A DNA stretch of 46,571 nt from Alphaproteobacteria bacterium (lineage in GTDB: Bacteria > Pseudomonadota > Alphaproteobacteria > Micavibrionales > Micavibrionaceae): the NCBI GenBank assembly GCA_022763065.1, contig JALEGH010000031.1, positions 1 to 46,571 of the forward strand, in the 5' to 3' direction. The position numbers were made by a program, and so were the translations under genes. Each line of letters begins with the position of its first letter. Position 1 is the stretch's first letter. Under the pieces are notes generated by a model that was not told the DNA's origin, searched no databases, and saw only the letters and a program-made list of their open reading frames with translations. Below, piece after piece: positions 8,499 through 16,680 of the stretch.

Positions 8499-9581
8499 AT
8501 GAGCAAGAAAATCGGAATTTTAACCAGTGGTGGTGATTGTGCGGGGCTAAACGCTGTGATCCGGGCTGTCGTGCATGCGGCGCATCAAAAGGGTTGGGAA
8601 ACGCTGGGAATTCTGGATGGCACGGCTGGATTGCTTAAAGAGGAACCGGAATACCGCATTTTGACCCCTGATGCCTTTGACGGCACGATTTTGCGTATGG
8701 GTGGGACGATTTTAGGCACCACAAACAAGGGTGATCCTTTCCATTTTCCCATGAAGGACGGCACATTTAAAGACCGGAGCGCAGAGATCATCGAAAACTG
8801 CCATAAATTGGGGTTGGATGCGATTGTGGCGATTGGCGGGGATGGCTCCCACGCAATTTTGCGTAAATTGGCTCAACAGGGCGGTGTGCCCATGGTAGGC
8901 ATTCCTAAAACCATTGATAATGATATTGGGGAGACCGAAGCTTCCGTTGGTTTTGATACGGCGGTGATGGTGGCAACTGAGGCACTGGACAGGCTTCAAC
9001 CCACAGCCGCCAGCCATGACCGGGTGATGATTTTGGAGGTGATGGGGCGTGACGCGGGACATATCGCGCTGGCCGCTGGTATTGCCGGTGGGGCGGATAT
9101 TATCCTTATTCCCGAAATTGACTATTCCATTGGCAATGTGGTGAAGAAGATTGAAGCGGTCAAGCAGGAAGGGCGGAATTTTGCGCTCATGGTGGTATCT
9201 GAGGCTGTTAAAACGCCGGAAGGGGAGCAGGTTCATACGACCGATTCAGATGGCAAGAAACTCTATGGTGGAATTGGCCATTATTTGAGCAAGGAAATCT
9301 CGAAACGAAACAAAGTGGATACGCGTGTGACGGTATTGGGCCATGTGCAGCGTGGTTCTCCGCCAACCTATAATGACCGTTTGATTGCCTCTGCGTTCGG
9401 GGTCTATGCGGTTGATTTGATTGCGGCGGGCAAGTTTGACCGGATGGTGGCGTGGAAAAACCGGAAAGTCGTGGATGTCGCGATTGAGCAAGCCATTGCG
9501 GCCTATCAGGCCGTCGATCCATCTGATACAATGGTGCATACGGCGCGCGGAATTGGCATTTCTTTCGGTGATCAGGGATAA
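8499..9581 (+). CDS. pfkA: 6-phosphofructokinase (ATP or PPi donor uncertain)
   Basis: This 360-residue protein phosphorylates fructose 6-phosphate at carbon 1. The substrate loop SGGDCAGLNAVIRA (about residues 10-23) has the GGDC.GLN form seen in PPi-dependent and mixed-group enzymes. The donor-site motif is GGDGS (113-117) with Gly at the position numbered 104 in E. coli PfkA, the ATP-type residue. The catalytic motif is PKTIDND (136-142) with Lys at the position numbered 124, where E. coli has Gly and PPi enzymes have Lys. MGRDAGHIAL replaces the E. coli MGRYCGDLTL. Donor preference is therefore unclear. It is divergent from the DUF465-purE unit and is followed 28 bases later by a PH-domain membrane protein. 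Confidence 0.93.
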   Translation: MSKKIGILTSGGDCAGLNAVIRAVVHAAHQKGWETLGILDGTAGLLKEEPEYRILTPDAFDGTILRMGGTILGTTNKGDPFHFPMKDGTFKDRSAEIIENCHKLGLDAIVAIGGDGSHAILRKLAQQGGVPMVGIPKTIDNDIGETEASVGFDTAVMVATEALDRLQPTAASHDRVMILEVMGRDAGHIALAAGIAGGADIILIPEIDYSIGNVVKKIEAVKQEGRNFALMVVSEAVKTPEGEQVHTTDSDGKKLYGGIGHYLSKEISKRNKVDTRVTVLGHVQRGSPPTYNDRLIASAFGVYAVDLIAAGKFDRMVAWKNRKVVDVAIEQAIAAYQAVDPSDTMVHTARGIGISFGDQG

Positions 9582-9609
9582 TAAAAGAATAAGGGGAGTT
9601 TAAGGGCTT

Positions 9610-10179
9610 ATGGATTATATCAAACAATCACTCAGTGATGAGGAAGAGCTCATCCACGTGGCGCGGTTTCACTGGATGTATAATGTCAGCGCGGTTTTTA
9701 ATCTGATTTTCGGGATAGCACTTTGTATAGGGATTATTATATTTGCGCTCCGGTTTCAGCCGATTATGTTTGGCGAAATCCCAAAAGATTTAGGCTTTGT
9801 CGATCAGGTTCGTGTTCTCCACCCGGGGGTAAAAATTCTCTCCTTTTTCGTCTTTTTGATGGGTGTGCTCAAATTCGCACAAATGATGATTATCAAGGCA
9901 ACAACGGAGATCGGGGTGACGGATATCCGCCTTGTCTATAAGCGTGGGCTTGTCGCGCGGGCAGTTGGGGAGATTAATATCGACCGGATTGAAGGGGTAA
10001 ATGTCCTTCAAGGGGTGTTGGGCCGGATTTTTGGTTATGGCCGTGTTATGGTCCGTGGAATGGGGGTGGGGGAGGTTGTGCTTCCCTCCATTGAACAGCC
10101 CATCCGCTTTAAAAAAGCGATTGAAAAGGCGCGCTCGACCGCCAAAAAGAAGAATATGGGTCAGCCTCCGGCGCCTTGA
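9610..10179 (+). CDS. PH domain-containing membrane protein (bPH_2 / YdbS-like)
   Basis: This 189-residue protein has two transmembrane stretches: one around residues 25-45 (VFNLIFGIALCIGIIIFAL) and one around 75-95 (ILSFFVFLMGVLKFAQMMII). A bacterial pleckstrin-homology domain follows. The run TTEIGVTDIRLVYKRGLVAR, then EINIDRIEGVNVLQGVLGRIFGYG, then VMVRGMGVGEVVLPSI is the usual bPH_2 pattern. Cytoplasmic placement of the domain and a membrane stress or lipid-related role are typical guesses for the family, not shown here. It lies directly behind pfkA with no promoter seen and converges on the lysE-type gene. Confidence 0.85.
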   Translation: MDYIKQSLSDEEELIHVARFHWMYNVSAVFNLIFGIALCIGIIIFALRFQPIMFGEIPKDLGFVDQVRVLHPGVKILSFFVFLMGVLKFAQMMIIKATTEIGVTDIRLVYKRGLVARAVGEINIDRIEGVNVLQGVLGRIFGYGRVMVRGMGVGEVVLPSIEQPIRFKKAIEKARSTAKKKNMGQPPAP

Positions 10180-10188
10180 TCGCTTTTT

Positions 10189-10839
10189 TTAAGGCAAAAG
10201 CTGTTTGAGGTCCTGCGCGAAGAGCATGGAATAGCCCAGATATAAACCAATCAGGATCATCGCAATACCCGCTGCAACACGTAATTTGGACAGCGTGTTT
10301 GTCGTGACGAATTTTCGCGAAATCATGGCGGGGAGGCAGTATAGAAAATCAATAGAGACCTGCACAATTGCTGTAATCGCGGCTAAAACAAGGAACAGCG
10401 AGAGCGTCATCCCCTGATCTCCGATCATCCCGGGGATCAGACCACCAAAAACAATAATCACAAACGGGTTGGACAGGGTCAGCATCAATCCGGTTGAAAA
10501 ATCGTTCCAATTGTTTTGTGCTTCCGAAGGCTCTTCCTTGCCGAGCTTAATCTCCTCTTGCTGAAGCAGGGCTTTAATTCCCAAATAAATGAGGTAAACG
10601 CTGGCCAAGGCCTTGAGCAAAAATGAGATGAAAAGCAATTCATCATCGAGCACAACAATACCAAGGGCAACAATGCCCAAAAAAACAAGTTCCCCCAAAA
10701 CTGCACCAGACATGTAGGTGATGAAACCTATTTTCCCTCTGGCCAAAGTGCGCGAGACAACGGCGACAACGCCAGGTCCGGGCTTGGCCGCCAGCGTGGC
10801 AATCGTCATAGCGTAGGTTAAAAGAAGCGCAAAACTCAT
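10189..10839 (-). CDS. LysE/RhtB family amino-acid exporter
   Basis: This 216-residue inner-membrane protein has about six hydrophobic segments. The N-terminal motif (TLAAKPGPGVVAVVSRTLARGKIGFITYMSGAVLGE) carries the PGPG element conserved in LysE/RhtB/ArgO transporters. The middle NPFVIIVFGGLIPGM segment is also typical. Members export amino acids or related small molecules; the substrate cannot be read from sequence. A charged cytoplasmic loop (QQEEIKLGKEEPSEAQNNW) separates the two halves. It converges on the PH-domain gene and is divergent from the small secreted protein gene at 10954. Confidence 0.9.
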   Translation of the reverse strand: MSFALLLTYAMTIATLAAKPGPGVVAVVSRTLARGKIGFITYMSGAVLGELVFLGIVALGIVVLDDELLFISFLLKALASVYLIYLGIKALLQQEEIKLGKEEPSEAQNNWNDFSTGLMLTLSNPFVIIVFGGLIPGMIGDQGMTLSLFLVLAAITAIVQVSIDFLYCLPAMISRKFVTTNTLSKLRVAAGIAMILIGLYLGYSMLFAQDLKQLLP

Positions 10840-10894
10840 GGGAGAGACTATAGGGGCATTTTTTAATTTTTCTACTTAAAAAGTGCTAACACAC

Positions 10895-10924
10895 TTGATT
10901 TTCATAATATTTTGTTGTTATACT
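10895..10924 (+). promoter_or_regulatory. Probable sigma70-type promoter
   Basis: A TTGATT box and a TATACT box are separated by about 18 bases, 30 bases upstream of the ATG of the small secreted protein at 10954. Positions may be off by a base. The -10 box is close to consensus and the -35 box is one base off at the start of the motif and one at the end. Confidence 0.45.
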
Positions 10925-10953
10925 AGCGTACCAGTGTATTTGAAGAGGTTTTT

Positions 10954-11238
10954 ATGGTTTCAAGTAAATTTATGCAAGCGGTAGCTGTAGGGGGAGCGTT
11001 GCTCGCCTCTCCCGTAATGGCAGATGATGTAAAGCCTGACATATTCTTGGGCGATGCGCCTAACTTTCAACAACCTGCTGAAGGTCAATCATCCCCTTTA
11101 TCGTCAATGCCATCGTTTTCTAGAGAATGTTTTGGAGAAATTGATTTGAACGCTTGTGAAGCCAGGGAAAATCCAAAGATTCCATCTTTTCCCAAAGAGA
11201 GTTTTGGGAAAATTGATCTTGGTGATCCCAAACCCTAA
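10954..11238 (+). CDS. Small secreted protein with a duplicated motif
   Basis: This 94-residue protein is not recognised. It begins with a clear signal peptide (KFMQAVAVGGALLASPVMA, cleavage after VMA). The mature part of about 70 residues is Pro/Ser/Asp-rich. It carries the same motif twice: PSFSRECFGEIDL and PSFPKESFGKIDL, about 29 residues apart. Only the first copy has nearby cysteines (REC and NAC). The ATG at 10954 has AGAGG about 8 bases upstream and a promoter-like sequence in front. It lies between the divergent lysE-type gene and ilvD, with a terminator-like hairpin after it. A short repeat protein of the periplasm or surface is likely. Confidence 0.7.
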   Translation: MVSSKFMQAVAVGGALLASPVMADDVKPDIFLGDAPNFQQPAEGQSSPLSSMPSFSRECFGEIDLNACEARENPKIPSFPKESFGKIDLGDPKP

Positions 11239-11283
11239 ATCTTTTATTTTGCTTTGACCTCTTATTGTTGTGGAGTTATAAAC

Positions 11284-11306
11284 CCCTTCTAGCGAGGGCT
11301 TTTTTT
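11284..11306 (+). terminator. Terminator-like hairpin that contains the ilvD ribosome site
   Basis: CCCTT and GAGGG (T-G wobble at the closing pair) can form a 5-bp stem with a 5-base loop CTAGC, followed by C and seven T bases. It ends one base before the ilvD ATG at 11308. The 3' arm GAGGG is also the only good ribosome site for ilvD. It may end transcription of the upstream small gene, or control ilvD expression; the short stem keeps confidence modest. Confidence 0.45.
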
Positions 11307-11307
11307 C

Positions 11308-13047
11308 ATGACTGATTCCAACTCTAATAAACCCAAATGGGATAAATCCAAACTGGTAAGTCGGTATGTGACTGAAGGGCCAAAGAGCGCGCCGCACCGT
11401 GCTTATTACTACGCGATGGGGTTGAGTGAGGAGGAAATTCACCAGCCTTTGGTCGGGGTGGCGACGTGTTGGAATGAGGCCGCGCCCTGTAATATCGCAC
11501 TATCGCGTCAGGCACAGGCGGTGAAAAAAGGAGTTCAATCGGCGCAAGGTACGCCGCGTGAATTTACGACCATTACCGTGACGGACGGCATTGCGATGGG
11601 GCATGAGGGGATGCGCTCCTCGCTTGTTTCACGTGAAGTCATTGCAGACTCGGTGGAGCTGACCATGCGCGGGCATTGCTATGACGCGCTGGTGGGGTTG
11701 GCCGGATGTGACAAATCCTTGCCCGGTATGATGATGGTGATGTTGCGCCTGAATGTGCCGAGTGTGTTCATGTATGGTGGGACGATTTTACCCGGTAAAT
11801 TTCGCGGCAAAGATGTTGATATCGTCAATGTTTTTGAAGGTGTGGGCAAACACGCCGTGGGAGAGATGAGCGACGCGGACCTTAAAGAGCTGGAATGTGT
11901 GGCTTGCCCATCTGCCGGTGCATGTGGGGGTCAATTTACGGCAAATACGATGGCCTGCGTGAGTGAGGCGATTGGTCTGGCGCTGCCCAATTCTGCGGGT
12001 GCGCCGGCACCTTATGAGTCCAGAGATGAATATGCGGAAAGCTCCGGCAAGGCTGTTATGGAGCTTATCAGGCGCAATTTAAGGCCACGTGACATTGTGA
12101 CCCGCAAATCGTTCGAAAATGCGGCGGCTATTGTGGCGGCAACAGGAGGCTCTACCAATGCTGGCTTGCATTTGCCGGCGATGGCGCATGAGTGCGGCAT
12201 TGACTTTGACCTGCATGAGGTGGCCGAGATTTTCAAAAAAACACCCTTGATCGCGAATTTACGTCCCGGCGGGAAATACGTGGCCAAAGACCTCTATGAT
12301 GTCGGCGGCGTTGGCGTGGTGCTGAAAGAGCTGCTGGATAACGGTTATATTCACGGCGAGTGCATGAGCGTCACGGGCAAAACCATCGCCGAAAATCTGG
12401 AAGGGGTGACATTGCCGAAAGACCAAGATGTGGTCTATCCGGTGAAAAGTCCGATCCACCCGACAGGCGGTGTTGTGGGGCTTAAGGGGAATTTGGCTCC
12501 TAATGGTGCGATTGTGAAAATTGCGGGGCTGGAGGAGCTTGTCTTTGAAGGGCCAGCGCGTGTGTTTGATGGTGAAGAGGCGTGTTTTGAGGCGGTTCAA
12601 AACCGTGAATACGCGGAAGGTGAGGTTTTGGTGATCCGCTATGAAGGGCCAAAGGGAGGTCCCGGTATGCGGGAGATGCTCTCTACCACGGCGGCGCTTT
12701 ATGGGCAAGGAACGGGCGGTAAGGTCGCGCTTATTACTGATGGACGTTTTTCGGGTGGGACGCGCGGCTTTTGTATCGGGCATGTGTCACCTGAGGCGCA
12801 GGATGGCGGGCCGATCGGGCTTATCGAGACTGGCGATATCATCCGCATTGATGCGCAAAGCGGAACAATGGATGTGAAGCTGAGTGAAGAGGAGCTAGCC
12901 AAGCGCAAGAAAAACTGGAAGCCTCGGGAGCATAACTATCAATCTGGTGCCATTTGGAAATACACCCAAACCGTAGGCTCCGCCGAAAAAGGCGCCGTAA
13001 CTCATCCCGGCGCAGACGCAGAAACGCATGTTTTTGTAGATTTGTAG
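11308..13047 (+). CDS. ilvD: Dihydroxy-acid dehydratase
   Basis: IlvD dehydrates 2,3-dihydroxy acids to 2-keto acids, the shared third step of valine and isoleucine synthesis. At 579 residues it has the usual length. The iron-sulfur cluster cysteines are all visible: the [11 protein letters not shown] region, [11 protein letters not shown] and [18 protein letters not shown]. The C-terminal substrate-binding part ([24 protein letters not shown]) is intact. The start at ATG 11308 gives the expected beginning before [21 protein letters not shown]. The gene is apparently alone: the gene before it has a signal peptide and unrelated function, and the following sulfotransferase is convergent. Confidence 0.97.
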   Translation: MTDSNSNKPKWDKSKLVSRYVTEGPKSAPHRAYYYAMGLSEEEIHQPLVGVATCWNEAAPCNIALSRQAQAVKKGVQSAQGTPREFTTITVTDGIAMGHEGMRSSLVSREVIADSVELTMRGHCYDALVGLAGCDKSLPGMMMVMLRLNVPSVFMYGGTILPGKFRGKDVDIVNVFEGVGKHAVGEMSDADLKELECVACPSAGACGGQFTANTMACVSEAIGLALPNSAGAPAPYESRDEYAESSGKAVMELIRRNLRPRDIVTRKSFENAAAIVAATGGSTNAGLHLPAMAHECGIDFDLHEVAEIFKKTPLIANLRPGGKYVAKDLYDVGGVGVVLKELLDNGYIHGECMSVTGKTIAENLEGVTLPKDQDVVYPVKSPIHPTGGVVGLKGNLAPNGAIVKIAGLEELVFEGPARVFDGEEACFEAVQNREYAEGEVLVIRYEGPKGGPGMREMLSTTAALYGQGTGGKVALITDGRFSGGTRGFCIGHVSPEAQDGGPIGLIETGDIIRIDAQSGTMDVKLSEEELAKRKKNWKPREHNYQSGAIWKYTQTVGSAEKGAVTHPGADAETHVFVDL

Positions 13048-13063
13048 GGTTTTTTAAAAAACC
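13048..13063. terminator. Perfect palindrome between convergent ilvD and sulfotransferase
   Basis: GGTTTTTTAAAAAACC is a perfect 16-base palindrome starting directly after the ilvD stop and covering the stop codon of the convergent sulfotransferase. In RNA from either strand it would give a short weak stem with A/U runs, so a two-way terminator is possible but weak. Confidence 0.35.
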
Positions 13064-13755
13064 TTCATAACCTCATCGTAATTTGAAATACGCTGTGCAT
13101 ATGGAAGCGAGCTGCTTTTATGTAAGCCGCTTTGTGGTGTGTGAGGTTTTAAATCCAAAAACTCAAAGACCTTATTCATCGTGTCATTTTGATTTTGTTC
13201 AAGCTGTGCATAATTTATGTATAAAGCCGGGGATGAAATTCCTTTCTTCATCAATAGCATCAGTTGTTCTAGCCTTTTTTGTTTTTGCATGAGCTTTTGA
13301 ACGCGCTTCACATTAAGTTCTATTTTTTCTTTATTATCAGTGTTTTGCTCCAGATTGTGGAAGTTGTTTCTTTGTTCGGCAATAGCGTAGGACATGACCC
13401 GTTCTTCGATGTCACGGTGAAGGTAAATCACATGGATATTATGCTTGTTGCAATAGGGAATAATCTCCGGATGGCTGATAAAGGGCCATGCCATGAGTTT
13501 AAAGCCGTTGGCTTTATCTGGCGTGTGGCTAAATACATGCTTCAAATAATCCCATGTCTTCCAAGGGCGGATTATAGGGCTTTGAAATTGAAAGAACTTT
13601 TCGGGGTCGTGCTTGCGGAGCTCTTGGTATTTTTCAGGCACTTCGTGGGGCAAAAACAGCTCCCCATACATGATCGCATCCGGATGGCTGTCAATCAGGG
13701 TGCCGAGCCAGGTGGAGCCGGAGCGCGCAGTTGTGAGTAGGATAAAGTTATTCAT
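13054..13755 (-). CDS. Sulfotransferase family protein
   Basis: This 233-residue protein begins with FILLTTARSGSTWLGTLIDS, the 5'-phosphosulfate-binding loop of PAPS-dependent sulfotransferases. HPDAIMYGELFLP follows, as in Stf0-like and related bacterial enzymes. A second PAPS contact is plausible at VIYLHRDIEERVMSYAIAEQ (about residues 120-140), the usual R-x(8)-S spacing. The acceptor substrate cannot be told; bacterial members often sulfate glycolipids or polysaccharides. The gene is single, convergent with ilvD and divergent from the L,D-transpeptidase gene, with about 70 bases between the two starts. A GGTAA-N7-TTACC inverted repeat (13775-13791) lies in that gap. Confidence 0.82.
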   Translation of the reverse strand: MNNFILLTTARSGSTWLGTLIDSHPDAIMYGELFLPHEVPEKYQELRKHDPEKFFQFQSPIIRPWKTWDYLKHVFSHTPDKANGFKLMAWPFISHPEIIPYCNKHNIHVIYLHRDIEERVMSYAIAEQRNNFHNLEQNTDNKEKIELNVKRVQKLMQKQKRLEQLMLLMKKGISSPALYINYAQLEQNQNDTMNKVFEFLDLKPHTPQSGLHKSSSLPYAQRISNYDEVMKVF

Positions 13756-13825
13756 GGTCTATTAAGGCTTTGACGGTAAGATAGTTTTACCTTATTGATC
13801 TTCAATCATATATAGTTATTAAGCA

Positions 13826-15568
13826 ATGCGTATCTGGTCCTTTTTTATTGTTTTGTTCGCGCTCGGGGTGATTTTTCCTTCTGGCCCTTCTGGTGCGCTG
13901 GAGTTGGGCCAAGAAAACACAGGACCTGAGATTTTTAGTGCGGAAAGCCTGTCGATGATTGAACCGGAAGTGGGAGTTGAAAACCCGCTTTTGATACAAG
14001 TCGGCATGACTCAGGCGCTTGAAACTGGAAAAATGGGCGCTCACAAATTTTATGATACGCCGGGGATGAAGGCTTTTTATGAGGCACGGGGGCATAAGGT
14101 TGCGTGGCTGGAAAGTTCGTTTTTTAGAGCGCGCAAGGCTGAAACTTTGCTCAAGACTTTTGAAAATAGCTGGACTCACGGGTTGAACCCTAATCACTAT
14201 CATGTTGAAGAAATCAGGCGCCTCATGCGCGAAGCCAAGGGCGCAAGGCGTTATGAGCTGGAATTGCTCTTGAGTGATGCGCTGGTGCGCTATGGCCGGG
14301 ATTTGACAGGGATGCGGGTGCCGCCGCGTAAAATTGGTCAAAAATCCAAATATTGGCGCCAGCCTTTGCGCGGGATTGACGTGTTGCAGCATGTGGCCGA
14401 GGCATCAAGTGCGCGTGACGCGCTGAAATCTATGGCCCCTCAAGGCAATTTGTATAAGAAATTACGTGAAGAGCTGATCCGGCTATATAAGACACCGTTG
14501 GATGATGCATCGATGCGGCCTGTATCTCTGAAAGGGCTTATCAGGCCGGGAGATAGTCATAAGGCAGTGGCCCGCATTCGTGAGCGGATGGGATACAACT
14601 CGAATAACGCATCGCAAGGGGCTTATTACTATGATGATAATCTGGCACAGGCGGTGATGGCTTTTCAAAAGGCGCACGGTTTAAAGGCTGATGCGATCAT
14701 TGGCCCGCATACGGTGAAACTGATGAATATGACGCGTGAGGACCGGATACATCAGGTTTTGGTAAATTTGGAGCGCCTAAGATGGATGGAGCCAGCCAGG
14801 CCGGAGCGCTATGTGATTGTGAATGTACCATCCGCTACGCTCTGGGCAATGGAAGGCGGTCAGGTTAGGCTGGAAATGCCGGTTGTTGTGGGGCGGAAAA
14901 AACGCCCGACCAAGAGTTTTACAACAACAATCACAGGTATTCGATATAACCCGACATGGACGGTGCCACCGACTATCAAAAAGGAAGACTATCTGCCGAA
15001 GCTTCAGGAAGATCCTTATTATCTTGCTGACCGGGGGATTGAGCTGATGGACGGGAAGATGAGTGTTGATCCGGGGCAAATTGACTGGGCGAACAAGACG
15101 TGGGAAGAGGTTAATGCGATGCGCATGGTGCAAGGCTCTGGCCGGACGAATCCACTCGGGCTTGTGCGGGTGATTATGAGTAATCCATATAATATTTACC
15201 TTCATGATACGCCGAAGAAGTCTCAATTTGCGTTGACGAATAGGGCCTTTAGCTCCGGTTGTGTAAGGATGGAGCGCGCGCTCGATCTTGCGGATTTCGT
15301 GTTAGAACCCAATGATAACTGGTCGCCAGAGCGGCGCGACGCGGTTCTTACCAAGGGAAAGATGACAGATATTTGGGCGCATGAACCCATGCCGGTTTAT
15401 ATTGTGTATAACACTGTTTGGCTCGGTGATCGAGGGCAGGTCGTCTATGGAAGTGATTTGTACGGCCATGACAGGATTTTGCTTCAAGCACTTCGTGATA
15501 TAGGGAGTGTGATGTCGGTAGAGGAGCAGGAAACGACAGTTGCCCTAAGCGATTATGTCATTAATTAG
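13826..15568 (+). CDS. L,D-transpeptidase, YcbB/LdtD-like
   Basis: This 580-residue exported protein has an N-terminal signal or anchor (WSFFIVLFALGVIFPSG), then a YcbB-type scaffold region (residues about 65-220). A peptidoglycan-binding module follows (LAQAVMAFQKAHGLKADAIIGPHTVKLMN, about 270-300). The YkuD catalytic domain is at about 325-510. The active site is intact: His460 in LHDTPKKSQF and Cys479 in SSGCVRM. Such enzymes form 3-3 (meso-DAP to meso-DAP) cross-links in peptidoglycan or attach proteins to it. The domain order and length match the large YcbB/LdtD group. A DUF882/MepK-like gene follows on the same strand, as ycbB-ycbK do in E. coli. Confidence 0.92.
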   Translation: MRIWSFFIVLFALGVIFPSGPSGALELGQENTGPEIFSAESLSMIEPEVGVENPLLIQVGMTQALETGKMGAHKFYDTPGMKAFYEARGHKVAWLESSFFRARKAETLLKTFENSWTHGLNPNHYHVEEIRRLMREAKGARRYELELLLSDALVRYGRDLTGMRVPPRKIGQKSKYWRQPLRGIDVLQHVAEASSARDALKSMAPQGNLYKKLREELIRLYKTPLDDASMRPVSLKGLIRPGDSHKAVARIRERMGYNSNNASQGAYYYDDNLAQAVMAFQKAHGLKADAIIGPHTVKLMNMTREDRIHQVLVNLERLRWMEPARPERYVIVNVPSATLWAMEGGQVRLEMPVVVGRKKRPTKSFTTTITGIRYNPTWTVPPTIKKEDYLPKLQEDPYYLADRGIELMDGKMSVDPGQIDWANKTWEEVNAMRMVQGSGRTNPLGLVRVIMSNPYNIYLHDTPKKSQFALTNRAFSSGCVRMERALDLADFVLEPNDNWSPERRDAVLTKGKMTDIWAHEPMPVYIVYNTVWLGDRGQVVYGSDLYGHDRILLQALRDIGSVMSVEEQETTVALSDYVIN

Positions 15569-15778
15569 GGTGATTATTATTTTCAATTCGAGCTAACCCT
15601 ATTGATTTATTAACAATTCAGAAGTAGACTACAAGGAGTGGCGCGTTTTCTATCGTTGCCGTTTTTCATTAAGTCATTCATAACTTTTTTTATTTAAGTT
15701 GAGCATTAAGTGGGCTTCGGGGCTTGCTGTTTTTATCAGGAATAGTAATATCCCGCTTAAGATTATAAGGAATAAATC

Positions 15779-16423
15779 GTGTTTTGTGACAGTTCAAAGC
15801 CAGAAACAAATCATCAACCTCAGTCCGGCTCCCAGTCCGGCTCCCAGTCCGACTCTATGATAGACCGGCGCTCCTTTTTAGGAATAGGGGCTGCCACTTT
15901 GGGCGGTGTTTTGCTTCCCAGCCTTGCCACTTCTGCACAGGCAGCAAATTTTAGAAGCGGTATTATTTCAAAAGGCGCGCGCCGTTTGGTGTTTCGTAAT
16001 ACCCATACAGGCGAAAGCTTTTCCGGGGTTTACCGTGTTGGTGATAAATATCTTCCTGACGCCTTTGATCAGATCAATACCGTGATGCGTGATTTTAGAA
16101 CAGATCAGCGCTATCCGATGGATCCGCGTGTGCTTGACATTATTTATAGTGTGCAGCGCATGAGTAATCCGAACAAGCCGCTTGAGATTATTTCCGGCTA
16201 CCGTTCACCGGGGACGAATAAGATGCTGCGCAATACTTCTTCTGGTGTGGCCAAGAAATCCTTGCATATGAAGGGGCAGGCCATTGATTTCCGGATGAAA
16301 GATTTCTCAACCAAGCGCTTGCGCGATATTGCCAAGAACTTGCGCGCCGGTGGTGTCGGATATTATTCCAAAAGTGATTTTGTGCATGTGGATACCGGTG
16401 ATGTGCGGAGCTGGGGCAGCTAG
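15779..16423 (+). CDS. DUF882 / MepK-like murein endopeptidase (Tat-exported)
   Basis: This 214-residue protein has a twin-arginine signal (DRRSFLGIGAATLGGVLLPSLATSAQA) and an M15-type metallopeptidase domain. Zinc ligands are visible as His163 and Asp170 in HMKGQAIDF and His203 in FVHVDTG. The family (DUF882, YcbK/MepK) includes an E. coli enzyme that cuts 3-3 cross-links. I keep the GTG start at 15779 because AAGG lies upstream of it, while the ATG at 15857 just before DRR has no ribosome site. The result is a 26-residue Ser/Gln-rich extension ahead of the Tat motif, encoded by a 12-base tandem repeat. Start choice is the least certain point. Confidence 0.88.
   Translation: MFCDSSKPETNHQPQSGSQSGSQSDSMIDRRSFLGIGAATLGGVLLPSLATSAQAANFRSGIISKGARRLVFRNTHTGESFSGVYRVGDKYLPDAFDQINTVMRDFRTDQRYPMDPRVLDIIYSVQRMSNPNKPLEIISGYRSPGTNKMLRNTSSGVAKKSLHMKGQAIDFRMKDFSTKRLRDIAKNLRAGGVGYYSKSDFVHVDTGDVRSWGS
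15821..15856 (+). repeat. 12-base tandem repeat, about 3 copies, in the MepK-like gene
   Basis: CAGTCCGGCTCC occurs twice exactly (15821-15832 and 15833-15844) and is followed by a third, degenerate copy, CAGTCCGACTCT. In frame it codes for Gln-Ser-Gly-Ser repeats directly ahead of the Tat signal. Because the unit is 12 bases, copy changes keep the frame. Confidence 0.85.
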
Positions 16424-16665
16424 ATTCTTAGCTTTCTTTGAACAAAATTACTCACATTGATTTCAGTGTGATCTTTCGCCTCTATTAAATGTTCTGTCAT
16501 TTCATGGAACTGTATAGCCGATATTTCGAATTTTTCTGCGAGACTTCCTTTTTTGACAAAAAGCGCCGACCCTGTGCTTTCATCACAGGAAAGACATCGG
16601 TATCCTACGACTTGTTTACCAATAGGGCGTTCGATCATATCGTCTTTAAAAAGTTTACTAAGCAT
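16420..16665 (-). CDS. Hypothetical 81-residue protein
   Basis: Not recognised. It is a small soluble protein with a CLSC pair in the middle (GYRCLSCDESTGSALFV), a beta-rich central part and a helical end (FHEMTEHLIEAKDHTEIN). There is no signal peptide. The start at 16665 is supported by AAGGAG 8 bases upstream. Its stop shares the CTAG tetranucleotide with the stop of the convergent MepK-like gene (4-base overlap). It follows the FAD monooxygenase gene on the same strand after about 40 bases, which hold a short direct duplication. Confidence 0.65.
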   Translation of the reverse strand: MLSKLFKDDMIERPIGKQVVGYRCLSCDESTGSALFVKKGSLAEKFEISAIQFHEMTEHLIEAKDHTEINVSNFVQRKLRI

Positions 16666-16680
16666 ATTTTTACTCCTTTT

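Noticed and set aside
9208-9627. 139-residue minus-strand ORF over pfkA
   Set aside because: Shadow of the pfkA reading frame, with no domain.
15569-15778. Terminator or small RNA in the 210-base gap between the L,D-transpeptidase and the MepK-like gene
   Set aside because: AT-rich stretches and a GGGCTTCGGGGC segment are present, but I could not draw a convincing stem with a U-run.
15821-15856. CRISPR-like repeat
   Set aside because: Units are 12 bases, directly adjacent with no spacers, and inside a coding frame.
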